Assembly (NCBI GenBank): GCA_963803375.1
Contig: CAWDMB010000014.1
Span: 186,001-250,000 of the forward strand
Source: JAOPZW01 sp963803375
Lineage (GTDB): Bacteria; Actinomycetota; Thermoleophilia; Solirubrobacterales; Solirubrobacteraceae
Direction of reading: 5' to 3'
Length of the DNA: 64,000 nt
Shown here: positions 63,561 through 64,000 of the stretch, piece by piece
Position numbering within the stretch: the stretch's first letter is position 1
Layout: each line of letters begins with the position of its first letter
Program-made: the position numbers and the translations under genes
Notes under the pieces: model-generated
Told to the model about the DNA's origin: nothing
Database searches by the model: none
Seen by the model: the letters and a program-made list of their open reading frames with translations, nothing else

Positions 63561-64000
63561 CTACGCCCCCTTCCGCGCCTTGATGGCGTCGGTGAGCTTG
63601 GGGAGGATCTTGTTGAGGTCGCCCACGACGCCGAGGTCGGAGAACTCGAAGATCGGGGCGTTCGCGTCCTTGTTGATCGCCACGATGTTCTCCGAGGACT
63701 GCATGCCGACCTTGTGCTGGATCGCGCCCGAGATGCCGGCGGCCAGGTAGAGCTTCGGCGCGACCGTCTTGCCCGTCTGGCCGATCTGGGCGGCATACGG
63801 GTACCAGCCCGCGTCGACGACCGCGCGGGTGGCGGCGACGGCGCTGTTGCCGCCGAAGGCCTGCGCGAGCTGCTCCATGAGGTCGAAGCCCTCGGCCTTC
63901 CCGAGGCCGCGCCCGCCGGCGACGAGGACGTCGGCGCCCTCGATGTCGACGTCGGCGCCGCGCTGCTCGCCACGGGAGACGATCGTGGCCTGCGTCGAGT
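63561..64000 (-). CDS. etfA: Electron transfer flavoprotein alpha subunit, 5' end off the window
   Basis: The last 146 residues are visible; the frame stays open to the window edge. Conserved FAD-binding pieces: DVLVAGGRGLGKAEGF, PYAAQIGQTGKTVAPKLYLA, GISGAIQHKVGMQ, NKDANAPIFEFSDLGVVGDL. Forms the ETF dimer with EtfB (outside). It directly precedes the ETF:quinone oxidoreductase gene. Confidence 0.96.
   Translation of the reverse strand, partial: STQATIVSRGEQRGADVDIEGADVLVAGGRGLGKAEGFDLMEQLAQAFGGNSAVAATRAVVDAGWYPYAAQIGQTGKTVAPKLYLAAGISGAIQHKVGMQSSENIVAINKDANAPIFEFSDLGVVGDLNKILPKLTDAIKARKGA

Overview
The window is very GC-rich, densely packed DNA with strong third-position GC bias. It carries a complete F-type ATP synthase operon and SecA with a zinc tail. 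It also has a eukaryote-type UDP-glucose pyrophosphorylase, an F420/deazaflavin-dependent nitroreductase-family protein, a caa3-type oxidase assembly factor CtaG and many GTG/TTG starts. Together these suggest an actinomycete; the run of Ig-domain surface proteins suggests class Thermoleophilia (Solirubrobacterales-like). That placement is inference from gene style, not from a marker-gene tree.

Layout. 1-2510: a GH26-like glycosidase (cut by the left edge) translationally coupled to a cellulose-synthase-like glycosyltransferase. 2719-9665: a MarR-GNAT fusion, secA, a ribosome hibernation factor, comF, ctaG, and an AraC-VOC pair. 9898-16275: a block read leftward with a SAM methyltransferase, a MerR regulator, two dissimilar S-adenosylhomocysteine hydrolases in tandem, DUF72 and UDP-glucose pyrophosphorylase. 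16303-22761: envelope precursor genes (phosphoglucose/phosphomannose isomerase, sugar-1-phosphate nucleotidyltransferase, UDP-glucose dehydrogenase split by a large intein, LCP ligase). 22811-25454: an M20 peptidase and a saccharopine-dehydrogenase-like reductase share a 23-bp bidirectional promoter; an NTF2-like protein follows. 25569-35203: five consecutive secreted proteins end in the same roughly 100-residue module. Three are tandem ConA-lectin-like paralogues, one joins a GATase-like fold to a NodB-like deacetylase fold, and one is N,N-dimethylformamidase-like.

35204-37316 is a low-density accessory patch: a TetR tail fragment, an orphan C-terminal fragment, an XRE-MNT/HEPN toxin-antitoxin pair, a tRNA-Met 3' fragment and a frameshifted PIN-domain relic. 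37317-44725 is the atp operon. 44974-49366 holds a cation efflux protein, a BlaI/M56 sensor pair, a phosphoesterase, a cupin and a WecA/TagO-type transferase. 49726-53847 is a second accessory-looking patch: LuxR regulator, frameshifted cupin, methyltransferase, VapBC, SRPBCC. 53945-64000 has a DDN-type protein, a double VOC protein and glyA behind a ZTP riboswitch. Next come the tsaC-prmC-prfA-DUF1385-rpmE run, a CARDB secreted protein, and ETF:quinone oxidoreductase with the end of etfA.

How it fits together. The sugar-nucleotide enzymes (UGPase, Pgi/Pmi, nucleotidyltransferase, Ugd), the LCP ligase, the WecA-type transferase, the GT2/GH26 pair and the five-gene secreted cluster point to a large investment in an extracellular glycan and proteins that bind or edit it. 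At the DNA level, many first-in-operon genes have a TAnnnT box only 6-8 nt before the start codon, so leaderless transcription appears to be the default here.
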